64,000 nt of DNA, from NCBI GenBank assembly GCA_903857495.1, contig CAIOFF010000019.1:1-64000 (forward strand), in the 5' to 3' direction. This DNA is from an uncultured Holophagaceae bacterium (GTDB lineage: Bacteria; Acidobacteriota; Holophagae; Holophagales; Holophagaceae). Within the stretch, counting starts at the first letter, position 1; each line of letters starts with the position of its first letter. The notes under the pieces are model-generated. The model was not told the origin of the DNA. It searched no databases and saw only the letters and a program-made list of their open reading frames with translations. Below are positions 41,191-50,067 of the stretch, piece by piece. The translations under genes and the position numbers were made by a program.

Positions 41191-42456
41191 CTAGCGCATC
41201 GCCTCCATGGGGCTCAGCCGCATGGCGCGGAAGGCGGGGTAGAGCCCGAACAGCAGGGCGAGGGTCAGGGCCACGATCCAGGCCGTGATGAGACCCACGG
41301 GATTGACCATGAGGCCGAAGGGGAAGTTGGACGAGAGGGCCTCGCAGAGCAGGGCGCCGGACAGGGTCCCGAGCAGCGCCCCCAGGGCCGCCAGCACCAG
41401 CGCCTCGAGCAGGAACTGGATGAAGATCTCGTGGTCCGAGGCCCCCAGCGCCTTCCGCAGGCCGATCTCGAAGCGGCGGTCGCTGAAGCTGATGAGCATC
41501 ACCGACAGCACGCCCACGCCGCCCACCAGCAGCACGGTCCCGGCCAGGCTCAGGAGCACGACCTTCCAGCCGTGCATCTGCTCCAGGAAGTTCCGGTAGC
41601 CCTTGGCGGCTTCGGCGTCGAGGTCCATTACCTCGGCATCCTCGATGCCGTGGTGGGCCTGGCGCACGCGGCCCAGCAGCATGGCCGAGATCTCGCCCGC
41701 CTCCTGGGGGTTCCGCAGCTTGACCGTGACCTGGGCCAGCCGGTGGCTCGGGTCCATGCGGTCCATGTAGGTCTCCAGGGGGATGAGGATCCCGTTGGCG
41801 TCGTAGTAGTTCTCGTCGTTGAAGATCTGGCCGGGCGCCTGCACGCCCACCAGGCGGAAGGGCACGCCGTCCACCACCAGGTCGCGGCCCACGGGATCCG
41901 CGCCGCCGAAGAGCTTCGCCGCCAGGCTGGCGCCCACCACGGCCACGGTGGAGCGGCGGCGCTGGTCGTCCTCCGTGAGGCCGCGGCCGAGGGCGATGGG
42001 GCGGTTCATCCACTGGGCGTAGTCGGGGCTCACGCCCATCACGTACATACGCTCGGCGCCGCCGGGGGTCCGCACCGTGCTGGATTTCTGGGCCCGGGGC
42101 AGGAAGGCCAGCACCTTGGCGTTGGGCGCGTTCAGGCGGCTGAGGTCCTCGTAGCGGAGCCCGGGGCTCATGGCGAAGCGCTTGCGGTCCTCGCCGGTCT
42201 CGGGGGTCTTGGGGGCGATGCGGACGGTGCCATCCCAGCTCATGCCGGCGAAGCCCGTGCTGATCTTGTCCATGAGGCCGTCCAGCACCGAGGTCATGAC
42301 CACCAGCGCGAAGACGCCGAGCATGAGCAGGGTGAGGGTCAGGAGGCTGCGCAGCTTGTGGGCCCAGAGCTCGACCAGGCCGGTGCGGATCACCTCCCAG
42401 AACATGCCCAGGCTGAAGCCGCGGGCCGCGGGGCGGAGGGCGGCTCTCTCACTCAT
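41191..42456 (-). CDS. MacB-type ABC transporter permease, second subunit
   Basis: This 421-residue permease starts at the ATG overlapping the end of the upstream permease gene. It has the FtsX/MacB architecture: an N-terminal helix (LRSLLTLTLLMLGVFALVVMTSVLDGL), a large periplasmic MacB_PCD domain, and three C-terminal helices (VVLLSLAGTVLLVGGVGVLSVMLIS, LEALVLAALGALLGTLSGALL, GLITAWIVALTLALLFGLYPAFRA), closing with RLSPMEAMR. With the adaptor, ATPase and sister permease it forms a tripartite efflux or export system; the cargo is unknown. An outer-membrane TolC is not in the window. Confidence 0.9.
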   Translation of the reverse strand: MSERAALRPAARGFSLGMFWEVIRTGLVELWAHKLRSLLTLTLLMLGVFALVVMTSVLDGLMDKISTGFAGMSWDGTVRIAPKTPETGEDRKRFAMSPGLRYEDLSRLNAPNAKVLAFLPRAQKSSTVRTPGGAERMYVMGVSPDYAQWMNRPIALGRGLTEDDQRRRSTVAVVGASLAAKLFGGADPVGRDLVVDGVPFRLVGVQAPGQIFNDENYYDANGILIPLETYMDRMDPSHRLAQVTVKLRNPQEAGEISAMLLGRVRQAHHGIEDAEVMDLDAEAAKGYRNFLEQMHGWKVVLLSLAGTVLLVGGVGVLSVMLISFSDRRFEIGLRKALGASDHEIFIQFLLEALVLAALGALLGTLSGALLCEALSSNFPFGLMVNPVGLITAWIVALTLALLFGLYPAFRAMRLSPMEAMR

Positions 42457-43699
42457 AACGCAGGGCTTCCATGGGCGAGAGCCTGCTGGCCTTCCAGGCC
42501 GGGTAGAGGGCGAACAGGAACCCGAAGGCACCGGCCATGCCATAGGCCCAGAAGAAGCTGGCGGGGGTCATGTGCAGCGGCACGCCGATGCTGCGGGTGA
42601 TGCCCCAGGAGAAGCCCACGCCGAGCACCAGGCCTGCGGCTCCGCCCAGGGCTGTGATGAGCAGGGCCTCGGTCATGAAGCTCTTGAAGATCTCCCGGCC
42701 GGAGGCGCCGATGGCCATCTTCACGCCCACCTCCCGGACCCGCTCCTTGAGGCTGGCCATCTGGATGTTGACGTTGACGATGCCGCCGCCCACCAGGGCC
42801 AGCACGCCGGACAACAGGAAGACGATGTCGTAGACGCTGCCCTGGCTCTGGCGGCGGCGCATGCGGGCGGCCACATCGTCCAGGCGGAAGTCGTCCTGAA
42901 GCCGGTGATTGGCGGACACCAGGCTCTTCAGCTGCTGGGCGAAGCCGCTCATGGCAGCCATGTCGGGGATGCGGAAGGTGACGCGGTCCACCCGCCGGTA
43001 GGCGTCGCCGTTCATGCGGCGCTGCACCAGGTTGGCGGGCACGGCGATGATGCGGTTGCGCCACCAGAACTGGTTGCCGCCCCCTTCGCGGAAGTGGAAC
43101 ACCCGCTCCTGGAAGGTGCCGATGACCGTGACGGGGATGTCGCCGATGCGCAGGGACTGGCCGAGGGCATCGCCTTTGGGGAAGAAGGTGGCGGCGGCCT
43201 CGGTGCCGAGGATGACCACGGGTGCGCCGCCTTCCATTTCAGAAAGAGAGAAGCCGCGGCCCTCGGCGAGGCCGTAGCCGTTGGCCGGGATGTAGTCGCC
43301 GCCGATGCCGCTGACCGACCGGTCCTGGTCCGCGAAGGCCGAGACGATGCGGGCCCGGGCGCCCTTCTGGCGGCTGACCCCCTGGATGGCGTCAGCCTTG
43401 AGCGCCTCGCCGCCGAGGGCGTCCGCATCGCGGAGGCCCAGGTTGGCCTGCTGCAGCGCCGACGGCTGGCCGTCCTTCATGGCGGTCCGGGGCATGACGT
43501 TGAGCTTGTCGAGGCCACCCATCTTGATGAACATCTCGTCGGCCCGCTTGCGCTGGCTGTCGGAGATGGAGAAGCCGCCCAGCACCGACGCCACGCCGAG
43601 CAGCACCCCGAGGGCCTGGAGGACCGAGCGGCCAAGGTTCTCCCTCAGCTCGGTCCAGGCTCCCAGCAGCCGCTCGCGGAAGGCGCCGGAGGCCTTCAT
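42449..43699 (-). CDS. MacB-type ABC transporter permease, first subunit
   Basis: This 416-residue protein starts MKASGAFRERLLGAWTELRENLGRSVLQALGVLLGVASVLGGFS. It has the same four-helix plus periplasmic-domain plan as its neighbour and ends ASRLSPMEALRYE. The start overlaps the ATPase stop (ATGA), and the track ORF extension upstream is a shadow of the ATPase gene. Two different half-permeases in one operon suggest a heterodimer. The QMASLKERVREVGVKMAIGAS coupling-loop segment contacts the ATPase. Confidence 0.9.
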   Translation of the reverse strand: MKASGAFRERLLGAWTELRENLGRSVLQALGVLLGVASVLGGFSISDSQRKRADEMFIKMGGLDKLNVMPRTAMKDGQPSALQQANLGLRDADALGGEALKADAIQGVSRQKGARARIVSAFADQDRSVSGIGGDYIPANGYGLAEGRGFSLSEMEGGAPVVILGTEAAATFFPKGDALGQSLRIGDIPVTVIGTFQERVFHFREGGGNQFWWRNRIIAVPANLVQRRMNGDAYRRVDRVTFRIPDMAAMSGFAQQLKSLVSANHRLQDDFRLDDVAARMRRRQSQGSVYDIVFLLSGVLALVGGGIVNVNIQMASLKERVREVGVKMAIGASGREIFKSFMTEALLITALGGAAGLVLGVGFSWGITRSIGVPLHMTPASFFWAYGMAGAFGFLFALYPAWKASRLSPMEALRYE

Positions 43700-44514
43700 G
43701 GCGCCGTCCGGGATCCGGCTTCGGCGTGGGACGCCTCCCACTCGCCACCCGCCGCTCCCTGGTGATGCGCGGTCAGGCGGGTGCCCGGCTCTTGGGAGGC
43801 CATCGAGGCCTCCCACTCGCCACCCGCCGCGACCACGCCATCCCGAATCTCAACCCGGCGCTCGGCCAGGGCGGCGATGTGGGGGTCGTGGGTGACCAAT
43901 AGCAGGGTGTTCCCCTGGCGGTGCAGCTCCTGGAAGAGCTCCAGCACCTCGGCGCCGGTCTTGGAGTCCAGGGCGCCGGTGGGCTCGTCCGCCAGCAGCA
44001 GGGCAGGGCCGTTAGCCAGGGCCCGGGCCACGGCCACCCGCTGCTTCTGGCCCCCGGAGAGCGTCGCGGGCAGCTTGTCGGCCTTGTCGGCGATGCCCAC
44101 CTTCTCGAGCAGGGCCAGGGCGCGCTCGCGGCGTTCTTTGCGGCCCACGCCCGCGTAGAGCATGGGCAGCTCCACGTTGCGGACGATGCTCGCCTTGGGC
44201 AGCAGGTTGTAGCTCTGGAACACGAAGCCGACCTTCTCGTTGCGGATGCGGGCCAGCTCACCGCCGCTGAGGCCCTGGACCGCGTGCCCGTCCAGGGTGT
44301 AGGTGCCAGCCGTGGGCAGGTCCAGGCAGCCGAGGATGGCCATGAGGGTGGACTTGCCGGAGCCGGAGGGGCCGACCAGAGCCACGAACTCGCCCTGCTG
44401 GACGCTGAGGTCCACGCCACGCAGCGCGTGGACGGCCGCGCCGTTGGCGCCATAGACCTTCGTCAGGCCCAGGGTCTCGATGATGGGGGCGCTGGCGTCC
44501 CTAGTTGTTCTCAT
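43696..44514 (-). CDS. MacB-type ABC transporter ATP-binding subunit
   Basis: A full ABC ATPase: Walker A GPSGSGKSTLMAI near residue 50, Q-loop VFQSYNLLP, signature LSGGQKQRVAVARAL, Walker B LLLADEPTGALD and the H-loop LLVTHDP. It powers the two permeases downstream. The C-terminus carries an extra tail of about 40 residues with two copies of AAGGEWEAS, encoded by an exact 23-nt duplication at 43733 and 43808. The start overlaps the end of the adaptor gene by 14 bases. Confidence 0.94.
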   Translation of the reverse strand: MRTTRDASAPIIETLGLTKVYGANGAAVHALRGVDLSVQQGEFVALVGPSGSGKSTLMAILGCLDLPTAGTYTLDGHAVQGLSGGELARIRNEKVGFVFQSYNLLPKASIVRNVELPMLYAGVGRKERRERALALLEKVGIADKADKLPATLSGGQKQRVAVARALANGPALLLADEPTGALDSKTGAEVLELFQELHRQGNTLLLVTHDPHIAALAERRVEIRDGVVAAGGEWEASMASQEPGTRLTAHHQGAAGGEWEASHAEAGSRTAP

Positions 44515-45721
44515 CGTCCTTCTCGACCTTCTTCTTGCTGGGATCCTCGAGGCTGACCTGGTCGCCGGCCTTGAGACCGGCCAGGATTTCCACCCGCTCC
44601 AGGGTGGCGATGCCTGCCGTGACCTGGACCACGTCGAAGTATTCCTGCCAGTGGTCCGCCAGCCAGATGAACTTGCCGCGGCCCGTGAGACCCTCCTTGG
44701 CCTTGGCCAGGTCCTTGGGCGGCAGGTCCGCCTTCAGCCGGTAGACCACGGTCTGGCCATTGCGGCGCTGCAGGGCCTCCAGGGGCACGCTCACGGCCTT
44801 GTCCCGCTTCTCGCCCAGGATCTCCACATTGGCGCTCATGCCGGTGCGGAAGGACTCCGTGAGCTCGTCCAGGGCCACCTCGACCTTGAAGACCTTGATC
44901 TTCTCGACCAGGTCGGCCGCGGGAGCCACGAAGCGCACCTTGCCGGTGAAGGCCCGCTGGGGATAGGCATCCAGGCTGATGCGCACGGGCTGGCCGACGC
45001 GGACCTTGGCGATGTCCACCTCGTTGAGGTTCACCCGGACGATGAGCGAGGCCAGGTCCGCGACGGTGAAGACCACGGTGCCGGCGCTGAAGGAGCTGAC
45101 GCCGGAGGTGATGGTGTCGCCCAGCTCCACGCCCTTCTTGATGACGACGCCATTCAGGGGGGCCGTGACCCGGGCCAGCTGGGTGGAGGCATTGCCGCTG
45201 ATGGGAATGCCGCGGTCCTCGACGATCTGGTAGCGCGTCTGGGCGCTCTTGTAGGACTCCTCGGCCAGGTCCCGCGTGGTCCGGGCGGCCCGGTAGACCT
45301 GGTCCGAGATGAGGCCCAGGCGGAAGAGCTCGGCCTGCTGGGCGAAGTCCCGCTCGGCATTCTTGAAGCTCACCTTGGCCTGGGACACGCTGCCCTTCAC
45401 ATCGGAGAGGGTCTGGGCCTGGTTCACGTCGGGCTCCACCTCGGCCAGGACCTCGCCCGCCCGGACCGTGGCGCCCTCCCGGACCTTCAGGCCGACGATG
45501 CGCCCGGACACCGTGGACTTCACGTCCACCTTGGTGAGGGGATCCACCACGCCCACCTCGCGGACGCTCACCTGGAGGTCCTCGGCCTGCACCTTCCCGA
45601 GCCGGAAGGGGGTGCTGGCCTCGGCCTTCTTGCCCTTGCCGTCGCTCCCCTTCAGGGTGAGGAACATGCCCGCAGCCAGGGCCACCCCGGCGACCGATGC
45701 GATGATCCATCGCTTCTTCAT
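44501..45721 (-). CDS. MacA/HlyD-type periplasmic adaptor protein
   Basis: This membrane-fusion protein links the ABC permeases to an outer-membrane channel. The ATG at 45721, with AGGGGG upstream, gives 406 residues beginning MKKRWIIASVAGVALAAGMFL, an N-terminal anchor. The lipoyl-like half-motifs STVSGRIVGLKVREGATVRAGEVLAEVEP and LARVTAPLNGVVIKKGVELGDTI flank a coiled-coil hairpin (SVSQAKVSFKNAERDFAQQAELFRLGL). Beta-barrel and membrane-proximal domains follow. It is the first gene of the four-gene operon. Confidence 0.93.
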   Translation of the reverse strand: MKKRWIIASVAGVALAAGMFLTLKGSDGKGKKAEASTPFRLGKVQAEDLQVSVREVGVVDPLTKVDVKSTVSGRIVGLKVREGATVRAGEVLAEVEPDVNQAQTLSDVKGSVSQAKVSFKNAERDFAQQAELFRLGLISDQVYRAARTTRDLAEESYKSAQTRYQIVEDRGIPISGNASTQLARVTAPLNGVVIKKGVELGDTITSGVSSFSAGTVVFTVADLASLIVRVNLNEVDIAKVRVGQPVRISLDAYPQRAFTGKVRFVAPAADLVEKIKVFKVEVALDELTESFRTGMSANVEILGEKRDKAVSVPLEALQRRNGQTVVYRLKADLPPKDLAKAKEGLTGRGKFIWLADHWQEYFDVVQVTAGIATLERVEILAGLKAGDQVSLEDPSKKKVEKDDENN

Positions 45722-46032
45722 GGAACCCCCTGATGGAAAAGATGCCGGGCGAGCCGGGATGCTGAATGAACTACGAGGCAGAGTCTGGGGCCGTTTAGCA
45801 GACAGCTGAGTGGGCAATCGGCCAGAGGGGGCTCCGGGTCGGCGAGGGGCCTATGGGGGCCGGCAAGACCCGCCGTTGCAACTCACCACACCCCAGTGGC
45901 GACTATCCACGTATCGGACCCTTAAACCTTTTCCATAAGCAGGAATGGCTTGGGTAACCGAACTGGCACAGCCTGCGCTACCTGGCCAGTGGGACGAATC
46001 CCCTTTGCGGCCCGGCCGCACCAGGAGCAACC

Positions 46033-46452
46033 ATGATCAACCTATCCAAGCGTGTGGCCCTCATCGTGGCGGCCGGACTCATCGGCGCCTCCCTCATGGC
46101 CCAGGCCCCCACCGGCCCGCAGGTGGAGAAGAAGGGCGAGCGCGTCGAGCAGCGCGGCGCGGCCCAGGAGAGGAAGGGCGAGCGCCAGGAGGCCCGCGGC
46201 GCGAAGAACGTCGCCAAGGGCGAGGCCAAGGTGGCGAAGGGCGCCCGCATGGAGAAGCGCGGCGAGGCCCTGGAGGCCCAGGGCAAGGTGAAGCAGGGCG
46301 AGGCCCTCGAGAAGCAGGGCGAGCGCAAGGAGCGGGTGGGCGCGGCCCAGGAGAAGAAGGGTGTCAGGCAGGAAGTCCGCGGCGCCAGGAACGAGCGCAA
46401 GGGCGAGAGGAAGGAGGCCCGCGGCGAGCGCCTGGAGAAGAAGGGCTTGTAG
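46033..46452 (+). CDS. Secreted highly charged repeat protein, 139 aa
   Basis: A signal peptide (LSKRVALIVAAGLIGASLMAQA) is followed by about 115 residues made almost only of K, E, R, G, A, Q and V in short repeats such as KGERxExRGAAQERKGERQEARGA. The pattern predicts one long charged helix or disordered chain. CAGGAG precedes the ATG and a strong terminator follows, so it is a real monocistronic gene. No family is assigned; similar KGE-rich small proteins occur as hypothetical proteins. The gap 45722-46032 upstream contains no gene. Confidence 0.8.
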   Translation: MINLSKRVALIVAAGLIGASLMAQAPTGPQVEKKGERVEQRGAAQERKGERQEARGAKNVAKGEAKVAKGARMEKRGEALEAQGKVKQGEALEKQGERKERVGAAQEKKGVRQEVRGARNERKGERKEARGERLEKKGL

Positions 46453-46466
46453 GCCTTTGCTGAGGA

Positions 46467-46500
46467 AGCCAACGGCCCCCGGGTGGGGGCCGTTGGCTTG
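46467..46500 (+). terminator. Strong hairpin after the charged repeat gene
   Basis: AAGCCAACGGCCCCC and GGGGGCCGTTGGCTT form a perfect 15-bp stem with loop GGGT, right after the stop. The T-tract is short, but the position supports a terminator. Confidence 0.75.
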
Positions 46501-46637
46501 AGGGAAGGACTGCCGAACTTCAGAACTTTCCTCGAGGGTGCCCTGTGCCTGATATTTCTCATTGGATTCAACCTGGCAGAGGGGAAACCCGATAGAGGAA
46601 TCAAGGACCCATCGGTCCAATGAGCCAGGGAGTCCCC

Positions 46638-47786
46638 ATGGTGTTCGAGGTCGGTTCCACTCGGGTCGGGCCGCTGAGCACGTTCTTCGCCCCCCCGGAG
46701 CGAAGCTCTGAGCTAGAGCTGCGCCTGGAGGCCGAGCTTTGCCTGGCCAATCCCGTGGTCTGCTTCCTCCTGGAATCCATGGACGGACTGGTCCTGATCC
46801 TGGATGGCAACCGGCAGGTGCTCGCCACCAATGACCGGGTGCGGGATGTGGTCGGCCGTGCCGTAGAGGCCATGGGCCATCGGCCTGGAGAGCTCTTCGG
46901 CTGCATCCACCATGACCAGGGTCCCAGCGGGTGCGGCACCAGCTCAGCCTGTGCCCACTGCGGAGCCGTGGCGACCATCCTCGAGGTCCAGCGCTCTGGG
47001 CATGCTGTGGAAGGCGAGTGCCTGCTCACCCTGCGCAGCGGCGAGCTGACCCAGAGCGCGGAGTTCGAGCTGGCGGCCAGCCCCCTGCAGGTGGGGCTCC
47101 ATACCTTCATCGTGGTGGTGCTGCATGACCAGAGCGCCCTGAAACGACGTGAGGCCCTGGAGCGGCTGTTCTTCCATGACGTCGCCAATCTCATGCAGGG
47201 CATTCGGGCCTGGGCGGAGCTGCTGGCCTCGGACTCCACCGTTACGCCGGGCGCGGCCCAGAAGGTCGCGCACCTCACGGACCTGCTGGACCGGGAGCTG
47301 CGCTCCCACCGGGCCATGGCCAGGGCGGAGCAGGGTGGCCTCCAGCCCCAGACGCGGGCCATCCTGCCCCTGGAGATCCTCCGGGACGCGGCGGATCTGG
47401 TGGCCCGCCACACGTTGGCCGGGGACCGCAAGGTGCGGCTGCTCCCGGCGCCGGAGCTGCTCATCCATACCGACCCGGAGCTGCTCTCAAGGGTGGTGCT
47501 GAACATTGCGGTCAACGCTGTCGAGGCCTCGGCCCCGGGGGAGACGGTCAGCCTGTCCGCTGTGCTTGAGGAGCAGGCGATCCGGTTCCAGGTCCACAAC
47601 CAGGGAGAGATCCCCGAGGCGCATCGCAGCCGGATCTTCCAGCGCTCCTTCAGCACCAAGGGCAGCACCGGCAGGGGCCTGGGCACCTACGCCATGAAGC
47701 TCTTTGGCGAGAGCGTGCTGGGGGGCCAGGTGGGCTTCGAGACCAGCGCCGAAGGCACCACGTTCTGGATTCGCCTCGCTCGCTAG
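46638..47786 (+). CDS. Sensor histidine kinase with cysteine-rich PAS domain
   Basis: This 382-residue cytoplasmic kinase has a PAS-like domain (MDGLVLILDGNRQVLATND) followed by GELFGCIHHDQGPSGCGTSSACAHCGAV, with four cysteines that look like a metal, haem or redox centre. The H-box is FFHDVANLMQGIRAWAELL and the HATPase has NIAVNAVEAS and GRGLGTYAMKLFGE. Start choice: the ATG at 46638 has AGGGAG upstream; the ATG at 46620 is weaker. The F-box aspartate/glycine motif is degenerate (VHNQGEIPEAH). No response regulator is adjacent. Confidence 0.88.
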   Translation: MVFEVGSTRVGPLSTFFAPPERSSELELRLEAELCLANPVVCFLLESMDGLVLILDGNRQVLATNDRVRDVVGRAVEAMGHRPGELFGCIHHDQGPSGCGTSSACAHCGAVATILEVQRSGHAVEGECLLTLRSGELTQSAEFELAASPLQVGLHTFIVVVLHDQSALKRREALERLFFHDVANLMQGIRAWAELLASDSTVTPGAAQKVAHLTDLLDRELRSHRAMARAEQGGLQPQTRAILPLEILRDAADLVARHTLAGDRKVRLLPAPELLIHTDPELLSRVVLNIAVNAVEASAPGETVSLSAVLEEQAIRFQVHNQGEIPEAHRSRIFQRSFSTKGSTGRGLGTYAMKLFGESVLGGQVGFETSAEGTTFWIRLAR

Positions 47787-47848
47787 GGGCTGCGCCAGTA
47801 GGTGAAAGGCCTGTCGTCGGATTCTCCGCGCCTGTCTGGGACGGGGGA

Positions 47849-49018
47849 CTAGCGGATGGTCTCCCGGGCGATCATGAGCTCTTCGTTGGTCGGCACCACG
47901 GTGACCACCACGCGCGAGCTGGGGGTGGTGATGATGCGCTCGCCCGTGCCCTGCTCGTTGGCCTCATGGTCCAGCTCCACGCCGAGGAAGCCCAGCTTGC
48001 TGCAGACCTTGGACCGGACGTAGGTGCTGTGGGTGCCGATGCCCGCAGTGAAGGTGATGGCATCCACGCCGTTGAGCACCGTGGCGTAGGCGCCGATGTA
48101 CTGCCGGACGTTGTAGGTCAGGAGGTCCCGGGCCAGGCGGGCCCGGTCGTTGCCGGCGTCCGCGGCCAGCTCGATCTCGCGGAAGTCGGAGGACACGCCG
48201 GAGATGCCCAGCAGGCCGGACTTCTTGTTCAGCAGGTCCGTGATGGCGTTGTAGTCCAGGTGCTCGTATTCCATGAGCATCTCCACCACGCTGGGATCGA
48301 TGGTGCCACAGCGGGTGCCCATGATCACGCCCTGGAGCGGGGTCATGCCCATGCTGGTGTCCACGCTCTTGCCGTGGTCCACGGCGCAGATGCTGGTGCC
48401 GTTCCCGATGTGGCAAGTGACGACGCGCAGGGAGCGCAGGGGGCGGCAGAGCAGGATGGCCGTGCGGGCGGCCACGTAGGCGTGGCTGGTGCCATGGAAG
48501 CCGTAGCGCCGGATGCCGTACTTCTGGCTCAGCTCGTAGGGGATGCCGTAGGTCCGGGCATGATCAGGGATGTTGTGGTGGAAGGCCGTGTCGAAGACCG
48601 CCACGTGGGGCACGTCCGGGAAGGCCGCGAGGGCGGTGCGGATGCCCATGGCGTTGGCGGGGTTGTGCAGAGGCGCATACATCGCGAAGTGCTCGACGTC
48701 GCGGATGACCTCTTCGGTGATCAGCACGCTATCGCCGTACTTCGGCCCGCCGTGCACCACCCGGTGGCCTACGGCGTGGATTGGCGTGTCGTGCAGGACC
48801 GTGGCGCGGAGGCGGTCCAGGATGGCCTCCAGGGCCTCCCGGTGGGTCGGCAGCGGCATGGCCTCCTTCCGCTTCTCGCCGTCGATGGTGCAGGCCAGGT
48901 TAGCCTCGCCCAGGCCGATCCGCTCGGCATTGCCTTCGGCGATGGAGGTCTCCTTCCCCATGTCGAAAAGATTGAACTTCAGGCTCGATGAGCCGGCATT
49001 CAGGACGAGTACAAGCAC
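47849..49018 (-). CDS. ackA: Acetate kinase
   Basis: AckA interconverts acetate plus ATP and acetyl phosphate, giving substrate-level ATP from acetyl-CoA together with Pta. The N-terminus LVLVLNAGSSSLKFNLFD is the family signature. GHRVVHGGPKYGDSVLI, FDTAFHHNIPDHARTYGIPYEL, GFHGTSHAYVA, TCHIGNGTSICAV and the C-terminal FTAGIGTHSTYVR are the ATP and acetate site blocks. The start is taken as GTG at 49018 with GGGGGA upstream; the ATG four codons earlier is possible. No pta gene is next to it. Confidence 0.95.
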   Translation of the reverse strand: MLVLVLNAGSSSLKFNLFDMGKETSIAEGNAERIGLGEANLACTIDGEKRKEAMPLPTHREALEAILDRLRATVLHDTPIHAVGHRVVHGGPKYGDSVLITEEVIRDVEHFAMYAPLHNPANAMGIRTALAAFPDVPHVAVFDTAFHHNIPDHARTYGIPYELSQKYGIRRYGFHGTSHAYVAARTAILLCRPLRSLRVVTCHIGNGTSICAVDHGKSVDTSMGMTPLQGVIMGTRCGTIDPSVVEMLMEYEHLDYNAITDLLNKKSGLLGISGVSSDFREIELAADAGNDRARLARDLLTYNVRQYIGAYATVLNGVDAITFTAGIGTHSTYVRSKVCSKLGFLGVELDHEANEQGTGERIITTPSSRVVVTVVPTNEELMIARETIR

Positions 49019-49111
49019 GGTTTCCCCCATGACAGGGACCAGTCTAGACCACACTGGGAGTGACCAAGGCCGCATTCTTTACTGAGGGGTCATCATCCCG
49101 AAAGGGCGCCC

Positions 49112-50050
49112 CTACGGCGTGAAGACGCCCCGGGCGAGCGTTGCCGGGTCCGGCCAGGGGGCTTCGAGGGCGGCCTCGGCGGCGGCCTCGAGCTCGACCT
49201 CCAGCCGGGGGGCGAGGCCCGGGTCCGGGGTCCAGCCCCGCTGGGCCAGCCAGGCCTCGAAGCGGGGCAGGGGGTCCTTGGCGGCCCACTGAGCGAGCAG
49301 GTCCTTGTCCACGTAGCGCTGGTTGTCGTGCTCGGCGTGGCCCTTCATGCGGAAGGTCTCGCAGACCAGGAATACCGGCCCCTTGCCATCGAGGCAGTGC
49401 TGCCGGGCCTCGGCGGCGGCGGCATAGACCGCCGCGGCATCGTTGCCATCCACGGTGAGGGTGAAGGCGCCCTGGGACCGCTGGGACATCCGACCCGCCA
49501 TCTGGCGCTCGGGTGGGGTGGAGAACGCGAAGCCGTTGGCCTCGCCCACCAGGATCAGGGGCAGCTGCTGGACCACAGCGAAGTTGAGGCCCTCGTAGAA
49601 GGCGCCCGTGGAGCTGCCGCCGTCGCCGATCCAAGTCATGGCCACCCGGCGCTCGCCCTTCTGCCGGAACGACAGGGCCACGCCTGCCATGACCGGGATG
49701 AGCGCGCCCAGCATGGACGTAGGTGCGATGATGCCCCGCGCCACCGAGCCGAAGTGGTTGTTGTGCTCCCGGCCGCCGCTGGGGCCCGTGGCCCGGCCGA
49801 GATACTGCAGGAAGACCTCCGTGGGGGTCGCGCCGCGCACCAGCATGGCGCCCAGGTCGCGGATCAGGGGACCGATCACATCGTCGGGACCCAGGGCCAG
49901 AGCCGTGCCGCAGGCCGTGGCCTCCTGGCCCAGGCTGCGATAGACGCTGCCGAGGGTCTTTCCCTGCCGGAACAGCTTCACGATCCGCTCCTCCGTGAGC
50001 CGGGTGAGCAGCATGGCCTCGTGAAGGCGGAGGGCAGTGGCCTGATCCAT
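49112..50050 (-). CDS. 2-oxo acid dehydrogenase E1 component, alpha subunit
   Basis: This is the thiamine-diphosphate subunit of a pyruvate or branched-chain 2-oxo acid dehydrogenase. The TPP motif is WIGDGGSSTGAFYEGLNFAVVQQLPLILVGEANGFAFSTP. The preceding REHNNHFGSVARGIIAPTSMLG and later ETFRMKGHAEHDNQRY, which resembles the regulatory-loop H/D region, fit E1-alpha. At 312 residues it is slightly short. There is no E1-beta, E2 or E3 gene next to it, so the rest of the complex must be elsewhere and the substrate is open. Confidence 0.88.
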   Translation of the reverse strand: MDQATALRLHEAMLLTRLTEERIVKLFRQGKTLGSVYRSLGQEATACGTALALGPDDVIGPLIRDLGAMLVRGATPTEVFLQYLGRATGPSGGREHNNHFGSVARGIIAPTSMLGALIPVMAGVALSFRQKGERRVAMTWIGDGGSSTGAFYEGLNFAVVQQLPLILVGEANGFAFSTPPERQMAGRMSQRSQGAFTLTVDGNDAAAVYAAAAEARQHCLDGKGPVFLVCETFRMKGHAEHDNQRYVDKDLLAQWAAKDPLPRFEAWLAQRGWTPDPGLAPRLEVELEAAAEAALEAPWPDPATLARGVFTP

Positions 50051-50067
50051 CCGGTTAGCATAGACGA

